A stretch of 34,020 nt of DNA from Armatimonadetes bacterium CG06_land_8_20_14_3_00_66_21 (GTDB lineage: Bacteria > Armatimonadota > Abditibacteriia > CG2-30-66-41), in contig PEVN01000317.1 in NCBI GenBank assembly GCA_002779825.1, forward strand, positions 1-34,020, given 5' to 3'. Under the pieces are notes generated by a model, which saw nothing but the letters and a program-made list of their open reading frames with translations, was not told where the DNA came from and did not search any database. Of the stretch, positions 7,944 to 16,433 are shown piece by piece; positions within the stretch are counted from its first letter, which is position 1; the number at the start of each line of letters is the position of its first letter. Made by a program: the position numbers and the translations under genes.

Positions 7944-9290
7944 ATGAACGGTCTCGCACCAGCACCGCCACATAAGGCAGACCGCATCCTTCTCGGCTCA
8001 CTTGGCGGAGGCGTCGAGTACTGGACATTCCGTCACCGGGCCGCACGGCGATTCGCCCATGCCTACATGCAGTATCCGGCCATGATGGTACCTGAGTTGC
8101 AGGGCGAACTCCTCGACGCGGCACGGGCCGCGGATACCAGCGTGCGGCACGTCTACGATCCCTTCGTCGGCTGCGGCACAACACTCGCGGAGGCAATGAT
8201 CCGGGGTCTGGACTTTGCCGGCAAGGACATAAACCCGCTGGCCGTCTTGGCGTGCCGGGTAAAAGCAGGGCCCTACTTTCCGGCAGCCATCCGACGAAAG
8301 ACCGAACTGCTGCTGGACCGCATGGCTACGGACTCGCGACGCACCATCGACGTCTCATTCCCTGGACGCGAGAAGTGGTTCGATGACTCCGTGGCGGTCG
8401 GACTGTCGCGCATTCGGCGTGCGGTATGCGGAGAGTCAGCTCGATGGGCCCGTCGTTTCTTCTGGGTCGCGATGGTCGAATCGGTGCGTCTGACCAGTAA
8501 CTCGCGCACCTCGACGTTCAAGCTGCACATGCGTCCGCAAGAAGAGCTGACTGGGAGACGGTGCTGTCCGCAGGCGGTCTTCTGCGAGACCCTGTTGCGC
8601 AATATCCGACACATGGAGGGACAGGCGCACTACCTACGAGACCGCGGTCTGTTGAGGCGCGGCCACTACACCGGTGCAGTTGACATTCAGCTCGGGGACA
8701 GCTCGCAAAACCTCGAGGGATCGCCGAAGCAACTCGATCTACTCATCACGTCCCCGCCCTACGGCGACAATCAGACAACGGTGCCGTACGGTCAGTATTC
8801 GTTCCTGCCGTTGCAGTGGGTCGACCTCGGAGACATTGATGCCCACGCGGACGCGGCACTCATAGCGAACACGCATGCTCTCGACAGCCACAGCCTTGGG
8901 GGCTCGTTGAGGGGAGCTTCGGACGCCGCTACGACTCTCGCGGAGATGTCCCCGGCTTTTCGCAGGATGGCAGTCGATCTCGCTTCTGCCTCGCCGAACG
9001 CCACGAAACGGTTGTCCGCGTTCTGCCGGGACCTTCACGCCTGCCTGGACCCGATCGTTGGGCAGCTCAAGCCCGGAGCACTGATGCTGTGGACTGTGGG
9101 AAGTCGCAGAATCGCTAACCGACAGGTGCCGCTGGAGCGGATACTGATCGACATGCTGGAGGCCAGAGGCGCCACTCACGTCGCGTCGGTCCCCAGGCAC
9201 ATTCCAAACAAGCGCATGGCGGTCCGGAACAGCATCGCCGACACCATGCGAAGCGAGACCATCGTCGTCTTGCGGAACGGGGGGCACTGA
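7944..9290 (+). CDS. Site-specific DNA methyltransferase (TSPPY-type, N6-A or N4-C), 448 aa
   Basis: An S-adenosylmethionine-dependent DNA amino-methyltransferase. With the start at ATG 7944, motif I (YDPFVGCGTT) is at residues 71-80, an acidic DIN at 95-97 fits ribose binding, and the catalytic motif IV TSPPYGD is at 269-275. About 190 residues between I and IV hold a stretch with SNSRTSTFKLH that could be the target-recognition part. The C-terminus has a NKRMAVRNSIADTM segment. A GTG frame start at 7776 is unlikely because it lies before a TACAAT -10-like box (7781-7786); ATG 7896 is an alternative. The stop overlaps the next gene's ATG as TGATG (9288-9292), so the two are translationally coupled. 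It probably modifies or recognises DNA for the ATPase partner; the target sequence is unknown. Confidence 0.85.
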   Translation: MNGLAPAPPHKADRILLGSLGGGVEYWTFRHRAARRFAHAYMQYPAMMVPELQGELLDAARAADTSVRHVYDPFVGCGTTLAEAMIRGLDFAGKDINPLAVLACRVKAGPYFPAAIRRKTELLLDRMATDSRRTIDVSFPGREKWFDDSVAVGLSRIRRAVCGESARWARRFFWVAMVESVRLTSNSRTSTFKLHMRPQEELTGRRCCPQAVFCETLLRNIRHMEGQAHYLRDRGLLRRGHYTGAVDIQLGDSSQNLEGSPKQLDLLITSPPYGDNQTTVPYGQYSFLPLQWVDLGDIDAHADAALIANTHALDSHSLGGSLRGASDAATTLAEMSPAFRRMAVDLASASPNATKRLSAFCRDLHACLDPIVGQLKPGALMLWTVGSRRIANRQVPLERILIDMLEARGATHVASVPRHIPNKRMAVRNSIADTMRSETIVVLRNGGH

Positions 9291-12200
9291 TGCCGCAGGA
9301 GTTCCACTTCGACATTCATCCGTCGGTCGTGTTCCAGCTTGGAGCCGACCTCATCACGGATGTTGTCCAAGCGCTCGTCGAGTTGGTCAAGAATTCCTAC
9401 GACGCAGATGCGGACTACGCCAACGTCAAGATCGACTCGCTGCACGCAAACGAGGCTGAGCATTCGGTCTACCGGGGTGCCACCGGGGTCATCGTCATCG
9501 AGGACAACGGTACCGGAATGGATCTGGAGACCGTCAGGCGAGGCTGGCTCATGCTCTCGGACTCGCCGAAGCGCGAGATGAAGGAAAGGGGGGAGGTGAC
9601 CGGGAAGGGCCGGACGCCACTTGGCGATAAGGGTCTGGGGCGGCTGGGTGCGCAGCGTCTCGGAGACCACGTTGAGATCATTACCAGGAAGCAGGACATG
9701 GCCAAGGCACTACACGTGGCATTCTCGTGGTCAGATTTCCGCGCCCAAGGAGCCCTCTCAACGGTGCCCGTGCGGATAACCGAGATCGCCGCGTCGTTTC
9801 CCCACGGCACGCGCCTCACGCTGTCTGGGCTGTACGACACCGGAACCTGGGAGGAGCCGCGCTCGCTCGATTCTCTGCAGGCGGATCTGTCGCGGATGAT
9901 ATCGCCCTACAAGCGCCCTGACCGCTTCAAAATCGTGGTGACCGTCAACGGCAAGCGGCTGGAGCTTGAGAGGCTCGTTCCCAACATCCGGCGGGCAGCA
10001 ACAGCACATTACCAATTGAAGTTCGACGGTCAGACCCTCCAGACTGTCGGCCGCGCCAAGCTCTCGCTCTTCAACACCAGGCAGGACAATGCGGCATACA
10101 CGGATCTCCTGGCAGCCGACCAGGGAACGGGGTTCCTTGAGTTCCTGCGGGAGCAGCCTTCTGCGAGGGACTTGGCGCTGCGAGTTGCAGACAGCGAACA
10201 GTGGTTTGTTGAGTACCGCAACGAACTCGATATTGCCGCACTCGACAAAGTAGAACTGGTACCCAGTGAAGACGGCACCAAACAGATCCCTGCCAACCCG
10301 GGGCCATTCTTCGGCGAAGTGGATTCCTTCGACCTGGGGAGCGACGATGCGGTGACACAGGATGTCTTCAGCGCGACCTCGGCATTCAGGAGGGCAGTCA
10401 GAAACCTCCAGGGGATAAGGGTCTACCGGGATGGGTTTGCAGTGCGGGTCGACGACGACTGGCTGGGACTCGGCAAGGCGTGGACGACAGGCAAGTCGTG
10501 GTACGGTCTCAAACCGGCCAACACCATGGGATACGTCGCCATCTCCGCGAAAGCCAACGAGGTGCTCAGCGAGACGACCAACCGTGAGGGCTTCAAGAAG
10601 ACCCCGCACTATGACAACTTCCTTGGGCTCCTGCAGCACTTCGTGAGAACCGCGAACAACGCTCAAGGCATTCTTCGTCGGGCTTGGGTTGACTACAGGA
10701 AGCAGCACGCCAAAGCCGCAGCCGGCTTCGAACCGGAGGCGACAGCCGACCGCATCGCGTGGTACGTCGGCGAGACGCTCAAGAGGGCGGGAGGCTACAC
10801 GGAGTCCTTCGTTGGCATCCGGCGGTCACTGGAGGACGCGGCTTCGGACACGGACAAGTTGATCGCGAACATCGCGGGAACGCTGCCTGAGTCGGACCGA
10901 AGTCTACGGCAACTGACTGAGGTGCGCGAGAGGGTGACCGGCTGTGTGGCAGACGTTGCCAACATGCTGGGAGTCATCGACGAGTACTCCGCTGAACTGG
11001 CGAAGCTAAAGGTGGACAGCCAGGTACTTGTGTCCGAGATCGAGTCGCTTCAGGAGCGCCTGGCGGACATGTACGAGACGGTTAGCCTCGGGCTAACGGC
11101 CGAAGCTCTGTCCCACGAACTGCAGAACATTGCCGCCGGGCTGGCGGCGCGCGCTCACGATGTCGCCGCACACCTCCGCAGGCAGGGCGAACCGGACCGC
11201 AGGCTGCTCGCATTCGTCGAACACGTCAAGAGCACGGTTGCGGCCATGCGGAAACAGCTCAGCCATCTGGCGCCGTCCCTGAGGTACGTGCGCGAGCAAC
11301 GGGAAGACATAGGTCTCCGGGCGTTCCTGCTGGATCTGTCGGACTACTACGCTGCCAGATTCCAGCACAAGTCCATCGGGATGGAGGTCGCGACAGTCTG
11401 TGTCGATGACTTCTACGCCATGGGCGCCGATGGCGTGGTCGAAGCCTGTACCGCGGATCCAGCCGCCAAGCAGCGGGCCCTGCAGGCGAGGGGCATCGCC
11501 GAAGAGACCCCCGAGGAGGTCTGGCAACAGGAGGTCCGCGATGGCTGGACCGGTCTCGATTCCGCTGCCCGGACCAGGGTCATTTCCGAACTGCGGCGTG
11601 GTGGCGAGGCGGGTGCCGTCGATGGGGTCGCAGCCTCCGCGCTGACCGAGTTGCTGACGGGTATCCCATTCCATCAGTTGTCCATGGGTGAATGGCGAAG
11701 CAGGAAGGAGGAGTTCGCCGGGTCGGACGCCGACGGGGGTCTGCTTCTGCTGTTTGACGAGAACTTCGAGCGCGAGGGACTCGGTGAAAGGGACGGCGTC
11801 ATCGAGGTAGTCAAGTTGCTCGCGGACAAGCAGAGAACCACGCCGGTCTACTGCGGGCTGCTTACACACAAGTACGAGCCGGATGGGGAGGTGCCTCAGT
11901 GGGAGGCGACCATCGAGGCGGAGGGACTGGATGGGAACCAGCTCATGGTGATCTCAAAGCGCCGCCTGAAGGGCGATCCCATGGGCTTCGCTCGTATGCT
12001 GAAGTTGCTGGCGCTGGCGCCGCAGTGCGACCAACTGCTGAACCGCGTCGCTGGCATCATCGAGACTGGGGTCAAGAGCGCCCTGGCGGAGTGCCGCAAA
12101 CAGGTTAACGTTTACGACTTCGAGCACCTCGTGTTCGAAGCGTCACGCCGAGAAGGCGTGTGGGAACCAGACACCTTGGTACGGATCCTCAGGCTGTTCC

Positions 12201-13090
12201 TGACTGAACACGTGCGCACCGAGGCTCTGGTCAACGCCGAGGTCTGTGATCTCGCCTCCAAGATCCGGGATGTGAGCCTGATCGGTACCGTGTCCGGGGG
12301 CGCCACGCGGCACGAGTCTTGGCGAATCCAGCGACGGGAGATGTACCTCGAAGGCGTGGCGCTGAACAGACTGCACCTGCCGCTTGACCTCGGCGACATT
12401 TTCTGCCGCAAGGGCACGAACGGCGGAAGAGACCGGCTCTACATTCTGGTCGGTCAGCCGTGTGACCTGATGGTCCGCACCGATGGGAAGCGCAGGTACC
12501 GCGTCTACGAAGCCAACCTGCTGGAGGTCCAAGACGCCCAGGACCAAACCGGCAAGCGCGAGGTCGAGGGGGCAGTTCTCGTCGAGATCCTCGCCAAGCC
12601 GGGTACTGGCACGCATGAACTGCGCTACTGGGACGATGCCGATGGGCATTCATGGTGTGTCAACCTGAGGGCCGTGCATACGGTGAAGCTCTGGGTGCTG
12701 GATCTCTGCGTGTTCCGGGAAGACGGCAAGGGTGCCATGGGCCTCGACGACGCTCTTCCCGACGGACTGATACCGGCATGGCAAGAGCGGTTCTCGTTAG
12801 TTCAGAAAGAGGTCCGCAAGGCACTCGATGCGGATGAGCGTCACGCCAAGGCCAACATGCCCGCCAACGATTCGGCACTCCGCCCCGCGGCGATCACAAG
12901 CTCGAACGATGCAAAGTTCTACGGAACGGCAGACAGGGAAGCGAAGAGCGTTTCCTTCGGGATCGAGAGAATCGCTCGGTATCAGCAGCCATTCACTGGC
13001 GGCCTGCTCCGAGACTACGCACGTCACATCGCCCGTGAGGCGTACGAGGTGGACATCGGCCGGGTCGATGATGGCGCGGCCGGAGAGTGA
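9290..13090 (+). CDS. GHKL ATPase fused to kinase-like helices, receiver-like domain and GDIF/QPCDL domain, 1266 aa
   Basis: Domains in order. Residues 1-240: an HSP90/MutL-type GHKL ATPase with N-box ELVKNSYDADA (31-41), G1 EDNGTGMD (71-78), G2 LGDKGLGRLG (111-120) and GTRLTLSG (173-180). Residues 240-460: probable transducer. Residues 480-590: helical or coiled region. Residues 596-700: DHp-like helix pair with SHEL (H609). Residues about 700-900: receiver-like fold with an acidic pair VDD (705-707), LLLLFDENF carrying D823, LLTH carrying T859 and VISK carrying K890, in the order of a phospho-acceptor domain. Residues about 900-1020 are helical. From 1030 a beta-rich domain has GDIF (1035-1038) and GQPCDL (1055-1060). 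The second C-terminal ATPase expected after a DHp pair is missing. Related parts are usually separate genes in conflict systems. It is coupled to the methyltransferase, and a phosphorelay-like, ATP-gated defence switch is the inference. Confidence 0.8.
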   Translation: MPQEFHFDIHPSVVFQLGADLITDVVQALVELVKNSYDADADYANVKIDSLHANEAEHSVYRGATGVIVIEDNGTGMDLETVRRGWLMLSDSPKREMKERGEVTGKGRTPLGDKGLGRLGAQRLGDHVEIITRKQDMAKALHVAFSWSDFRAQGALSTVPVRITEIAASFPHGTRLTLSGLYDTGTWEEPRSLDSLQADLSRMISPYKRPDRFKIVVTVNGKRLELERLVPNIRRAATAHYQLKFDGQTLQTVGRAKLSLFNTRQDNAAYTDLLAADQGTGFLEFLREQPSARDLALRVADSEQWFVEYRNELDIAALDKVELVPSEDGTKQIPANPGPFFGEVDSFDLGSDDAVTQDVFSATSAFRRAVRNLQGIRVYRDGFAVRVDDDWLGLGKAWTTGKSWYGLKPANTMGYVAISAKANEVLSETTNREGFKKTPHYDNFLGLLQHFVRTANNAQGILRRAWVDYRKQHAKAAAGFEPEATADRIAWYVGETLKRAGGYTESFVGIRRSLEDAASDTDKLIANIAGTLPESDRSLRQLTEVRERVTGCVADVANMLGVIDEYSAELAKLKVDSQVLVSEIESLQERLADMYETVSLGLTAEALSHELQNIAAGLAARAHDVAAHLRRQGEPDRRLLAFVEHVKSTVAAMRKQLSHLAPSLRYVREQREDIGLRAFLLDLSDYYAARFQHKSIGMEVATVCVDDFYAMGADGVVEACTADPAAKQRALQARGIAEETPEEVWQQEVRDGWTGLDSAARTRVISELRRGGEAGAVDGVAASALTELLTGIPFHQLSMGEWRSRKEEFAGSDADGGLLLLFDENFEREGLGERDGVIEVVKLLADKQRTTPVYCGLLTHKYEPDGEVPQWEATIEAEGLDGNQLMVISKRRLKGDPMGFARMLKLLALAPQCDQLLNRVAGIIETGVKSALAECRKQVNVYDFEHLVFEASRREGVWEPDTLVRILRLFLTEHVRTEALVNAEVCDLASKIRDVSLIGTVSGGATRHESWRIQRREMYLEGVALNRLHLPLDLGDIFCRKGTNGGRDRLYILVGQPCDLMVRTDGKRRYRVYEANLLEVQDAQDQTGKREVEGAVLVEILAKPGTGTHELRYWDDADGHSWCVNLRAVHTVKLWVLDLCVFREDGKGAMGLDDALPDGLIPAWQERFSLVQKEVRKALDADERHAKANMPANDSALRPAAITSSNDAKFYGTADREAKSVSFGIERIARYQQPFTGGLLRDYARHIAREAYEVDIGRVDDGAAGE

Positions 13091-13452
13091 CGGGATTCCG
13101 TCGGCGCATGCGTCCCCGCAGCTCAACTGCCTGACTGGACACCTCGAACGCACGCATAGACTGGCCGAGACGCGGTCGAGCCACCGCGGCGAATCGAGTG
13201 GTTGGGCGGGTCCAGTTCATAGATCCCTGATGGCGCCGCGATTTGTGTGGTGGCACATTGCGAACACGGTCGTGTTCTTCTGTCCGAAACGACCATCTTG
13301 GCAAACCTCAGGGCTGCCGCCCGACACACCGTTGGAACGTGACGAGACCGCGCCCCGCAGACGAGCCGGCGCGCGGTCTCCCTCCCGGCTGATTTCCCAA
13401 CTGCCATGAGGATCTGGCACCGTCGCTTGCCATCGACCGGCATCCCCGGCTG
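13091..13452 (+). other. Gene-free stretch between convergent genes
   Basis: This stretch of about 360 bases lies between the end of the GHKL protein and the stop of the minus-strand glycoside hydrolase. Short frames exist on both strands, but none has a ribosome site, recognisable domain or biased composition. I looked for a small nuclease such as Vsr, often linked to methyltransferases, and saw no match. No terminator hairpin with a T-run is visible. Confidence 0.5.
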
Positions 13453-16335
13453 CTACCTCCCCCGTCGAATCTTCGCCGCCCGGTCCGTTGCCACCTCATC
13501 GGTCGTCAGCACCAGCTTGCCGCCCTTCGCGACGGCCTGTTCCGTCTTCGCCGGTGTGCCTTGCCACGTGTCCCACCATTCCACCTGGTAGGCGCCGTCG
13601 GCGAAGCCTTCAAGGGTAACGCGGGCCGGGGGAACGGGAGCGACCGGCGCCGCTTCGCCGGTTTCCTGGCGGTGGTGGTTGAACCACGTGCTCTCGCGGT
13701 TCTGCACCCAGACCAGCGCCATCTCCGGCGAACGGATCGCCGCCACCAACAGGTCGGGGCGGTCGATGACCAGGCAGCCGGTGAAGGCGTACCGGTTGAT
13801 CCGCATCCAGTCTTTGCCGAGGTTCTCGACCTTCATCCGGTGGTTGCCGGCAGGAATGTCCACAGTCACGTCTTCGTCGTAGACCGATTCCCACAGGTTC
13901 CACTGCCGCTGGAACTTCCACTCCTTGCCGAGGTTCTCGCCGCAGGGGAACTCGCGGTCCAGCTTCAGTTGATCATCCACCCAGATCTTCAGGTGCCCCG
14001 AGTTGGACACGCGGCCGACGCCGATGAGGAACTTGCCCGGCTGCGGGTAGTTGACGGCAAACGTCGGCGGGTTGACCAAGTCCTTGTGCCCCTGCCCCTG
14101 GAGCAACTCGTGGATCGAGCCGGCGTCGTTGCCGCTGCCGTCCGGTCTGACGCTGAACTCATTCACCTCGGGCTTGCCCCATTGGCCGACGGGAGTCAGC
14201 ACAATGTCTCGCACGATCGGCACGGCGGGCGGCGCGACGTACTCGGCCGGGGCGGTCGTCACCTGCTCCCACTTCGTCGTGCCAAAGGGCACGTCCCTTA
14301 CGAAGTTGGCGATGGCGGTGAAGTGGAAGTACAGGTCCTGCGGCTCGATGTACTTCTCGTGCCACCATGGCATCGGGATGCCGCAGCAGCCGCTGCACAC
14401 CGATGCCCAGTTAGCGTTGTGCAGCGCCCAGCCTTTGGGGTCCTTGTCGGCCGTGGTCGAGTGGCTGCGGATGCCGAACTCGCCGAAGACATGGGGCTTC
14501 TCGAACCGGCTCCACTGGTGCAGGCCGTAGTCGCGGACCTGCTCGGCGACGTTGGCGTCGTTGTTGGTGTAGCAGTGGGTCTGGACAATGTCCATCTCCG
14601 GGATCTGCCAACACGCTTCGGGTCCTGTCTTGCTCCACCAGCTTGTGGTGATCAGGTGGCGGTACGGGTCCAACGGGGCCAGGTAGGTCGCCATCTCGCG
14701 GTGCCAGGCGATCTTCCTCTCTTCGGTCGTGTCGGCCCAGCCCTCGAACTCGTTGCCGAACTCCCAGCACAGCACGTTGGGCGAGTAGCTCCACCGGGCG
14801 ATGGTGTAGCGCAACCGCTTCTTGTAGAGCGCCCGCGCTTGATCGTTGGTGAACCAGTCGCTGACCGTGGCGCACGGACCGCCATTGGCCTGGTTGAATG
14901 GGTTCGCCTTCCACCCGTCTTCGCGGAAGTCCTGATGGGTGTCCATGCAGAGCATGTAGTAGAAGTCCAACTCGGCGCCCAGGTCGAGCATGGCGTCCAA
15001 GCGTGCCGCCTCCGCCTGCCGGTACCAGCCCAGTTTGCTCTCCCACTCGATCCCCAACCCGCTGCGCGACATCCACCACCGGTTGTAGTTCTCGCCCTTC
15101 GCCGCCATCTTGCGAATCGCGTCCTCCGCCAACTGGCCGGACGAGTGGTAGATCGGCAGGTTGTGACCGATGGGCACGAAGCCGGCGCCGCTGTCGAACT
15201 GCAGGTAGTGCGGGTCCTGCCTGCTCTGGCGCAGGAAGCCCTTGCTGGGGCCGGCCTGCACGGTGAACGGGCCGACGTCCTTGGTGACCGTGCCCGAGCG
15301 ATCCTTGGCGACCAGCCGGCAACGGAGCGGGCCCACCTCCGTCGCGGCAAGACGCACCACCCATCGGCCGTTGCCAACAGGTACCATGATCTCCGCGCCG
15401 TCACGCACTTCGCGTTTCTGATCCACGAGGAAGAACCCAGGCTGCTTCAGCTCCCTGCCCGAGGCAGTGCTGATGAGGGCATCGAGCGTAACCTCGTCCG
15501 GGTCGTACGGGTTGTCCCAGGTCGCCTTCAGGTCGACGTTCAGCTCCAGCTTTCCGTACTGGACGACCGTGTCGTTGGCCGGCGTGACGCCGGCGATCTC
15601 CAGCTTCTCGCGGCGTGGCTTCACGTCGCCGGGGAACTCCGTTGGCATTTTCTCGAAGCCGATCTTCAGCGTCGCCTTCCCCTTCTCTCCGACCGCGAAG
15701 TCTGCCGGGATCAGGTTCATCTCGACCCCGTGGCTCTTCTCGCTGATCCGGCTCCTCATGCTGCGGAACCCGTTGCCTGCGAAGGTCGCCGCGGCGCCGG
15801 CGCCCAACCCAATCAGGAGCGAGTCGCACATCCCGTCCACCGCCGTACCCACCGGCCCGTGGGCAGTCGGCCGAGCGTAGACCTGCTCACCGGCGAACGC
15901 CTGCCGATCCACGATCAAGGTGCACCAGACCCCCGAGGTCAGCTTCAGCGCAGCCGTCTTCTCCGTCTCCAGATGGACGGTGACGCCCTCGGTTGTCGGT
16001 TCGAGGGCGAGCTCGTACTTCATCGGCGCCGCCCTCTCGCGCGTCACCCACGTCCCCGTCTGCCGAAGCCAACCGCGGTCGTCGAGCACGGGGCCCGTCG
16101 CCACCTGACCTCCGTCCAGTCGCTCGTAGATCCAATTGTCGTGCCAGAGAAAGATCGCCACACTGACGCCCGGCTTGTCCGCCGTGCTGACCGACAGCGT
16201 GCCCGGCGCCGTGTAGACGAGCTGCTGCGGTCCGTGGGTCAGCACGAAGCCCTTGCCTTGCTGCTGCCATTGCTGGGCGGCAGCGGGCGAGCTGTTGGTG
16301 AGGAGGGCGGCGAGGGGAAGGATGGGCATGTACAT
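13453..16335 (-). CDS. Secreted glycoside hydrolase with DUF5060-like N-terminal domain, 960 aa
   Basis: Start chosen at ATG 16335 because GGAGG sits 7 bases upstream and a signal peptide follows (MYMPILPLAALLTNSSPAAAQ). In-frame codons further upstream extend the frame but overlap the ATPase gene. Residues about 255-360 form a beta-sandwich (YGKLELNVDLKATWDNPYDPDEVTLDA is split by typical DUF5060 spacing). A TIM barrel follows at about 375-690, with the clan-A acid/base motif WEFGNEFEG (Glu near 529) and the probable nucleophile in VFGEFG (Glu near 619), plus WWMSR and DPYRHLITTS. The C-terminal part has beta domains ending with PARVTLEGFADGAYQVEWWDTWQG, common after GH5-like or DUF4038-like enzymes. 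It should act outside the cytoplasm on a beta-linked polysaccharide; the exact family is uncertain. The ATPase gene lies 98 bases upstream on the same strand. Confidence 0.82.
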   Translation of the reverse strand: MYMPILPLAALLTNSSPAAAQQWQQQGKGFVLTHGPQQLVYTAPGTLSVSTADKPGVSVAIFLWHDNWIYERLDGGQVATGPVLDDRGWLRQTGTWVTRERAAPMKYELALEPTTEGVTVHLETEKTAALKLTSGVWCTLIVDRQAFAGEQVYARPTAHGPVGTAVDGMCDSLLIGLGAGAAATFAGNGFRSMRSRISEKSHGVEMNLIPADFAVGEKGKATLKIGFEKMPTEFPGDVKPRREKLEIAGVTPANDTVVQYGKLELNVDLKATWDNPYDPDEVTLDALISTASGRELKQPGFFLVDQKREVRDGAEIMVPVGNGRWVVRLAATEVGPLRCRLVAKDRSGTVTKDVGPFTVQAGPSKGFLRQSRQDPHYLQFDSGAGFVPIGHNLPIYHSSGQLAEDAIRKMAAKGENYNRWWMSRSGLGIEWESKLGWYRQAEAARLDAMLDLGAELDFYYMLCMDTHQDFREDGWKANPFNQANGGPCATVSDWFTNDQARALYKKRLRYTIARWSYSPNVLCWEFGNEFEGWADTTEERKIAWHREMATYLAPLDPYRHLITTSWWSKTGPEACWQIPEMDIVQTHCYTNNDANVAEQVRDYGLHQWSRFEKPHVFGEFGIRSHSTTADKDPKGWALHNANWASVCSGCCGIPMPWWHEKYIEPQDLYFHFTAIANFVRDVPFGTTKWEQVTTAPAEYVAPPAVPIVRDIVLTPVGQWGKPEVNEFSVRPDGSGNDAGSIHELLQGQGHKDLVNPPTFAVNYPQPGKFLIGVGRVSNSGHLKIWVDDQLKLDREFPCGENLGKEWKFQRQWNLWESVYDEDVTVDIPAGNHRMKVENLGKDWMRINRYAFTGCLVIDRPDLLVAAIRSPEMALVWVQNRESTWFNHHRQETGEAAPVAPVPPARVTLEGFADGAYQVEWWDTWQGTPAKTEQAVAKGGKLVLTTDEVATDRAAKIRRGR

Positions 16336-16433
16336 GGGAGGACCTCCGAGACTCGTGAGACGGCAAACGACTTCGAGTGAGTGCGGTGCTACGGAACGCA
16401 TCGCGATCGAGCAAGAACAGTCGCACCGGCGCG

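Noticed and set aside
9290..13090. Reading the large protein as an ordinary two-component hybrid sensor kinase
   Set aside because: The ATPase is N-terminal and HSP90-like, no membrane or PAS sensor is present, the second ATPase is missing, and it is coupled to a DNA methyltransferase.
12828..13409. Plus-strand frame continuing past the GHKL gene, tested as a Vsr-like or other small nuclease
   Set aside because: It overlaps the real gene in another frame, contains no Vsr motifs, and its tail has an arginine/serine/proline-rich shadow composition.
13561..16380. Very long plus-strand open frame (939 codons)
   Set aside because: It lies wholly opposite the glycoside hydrolase, has no ribosome site or known domain, and its length follows from codon bias of the high-GC gene on the other strand.
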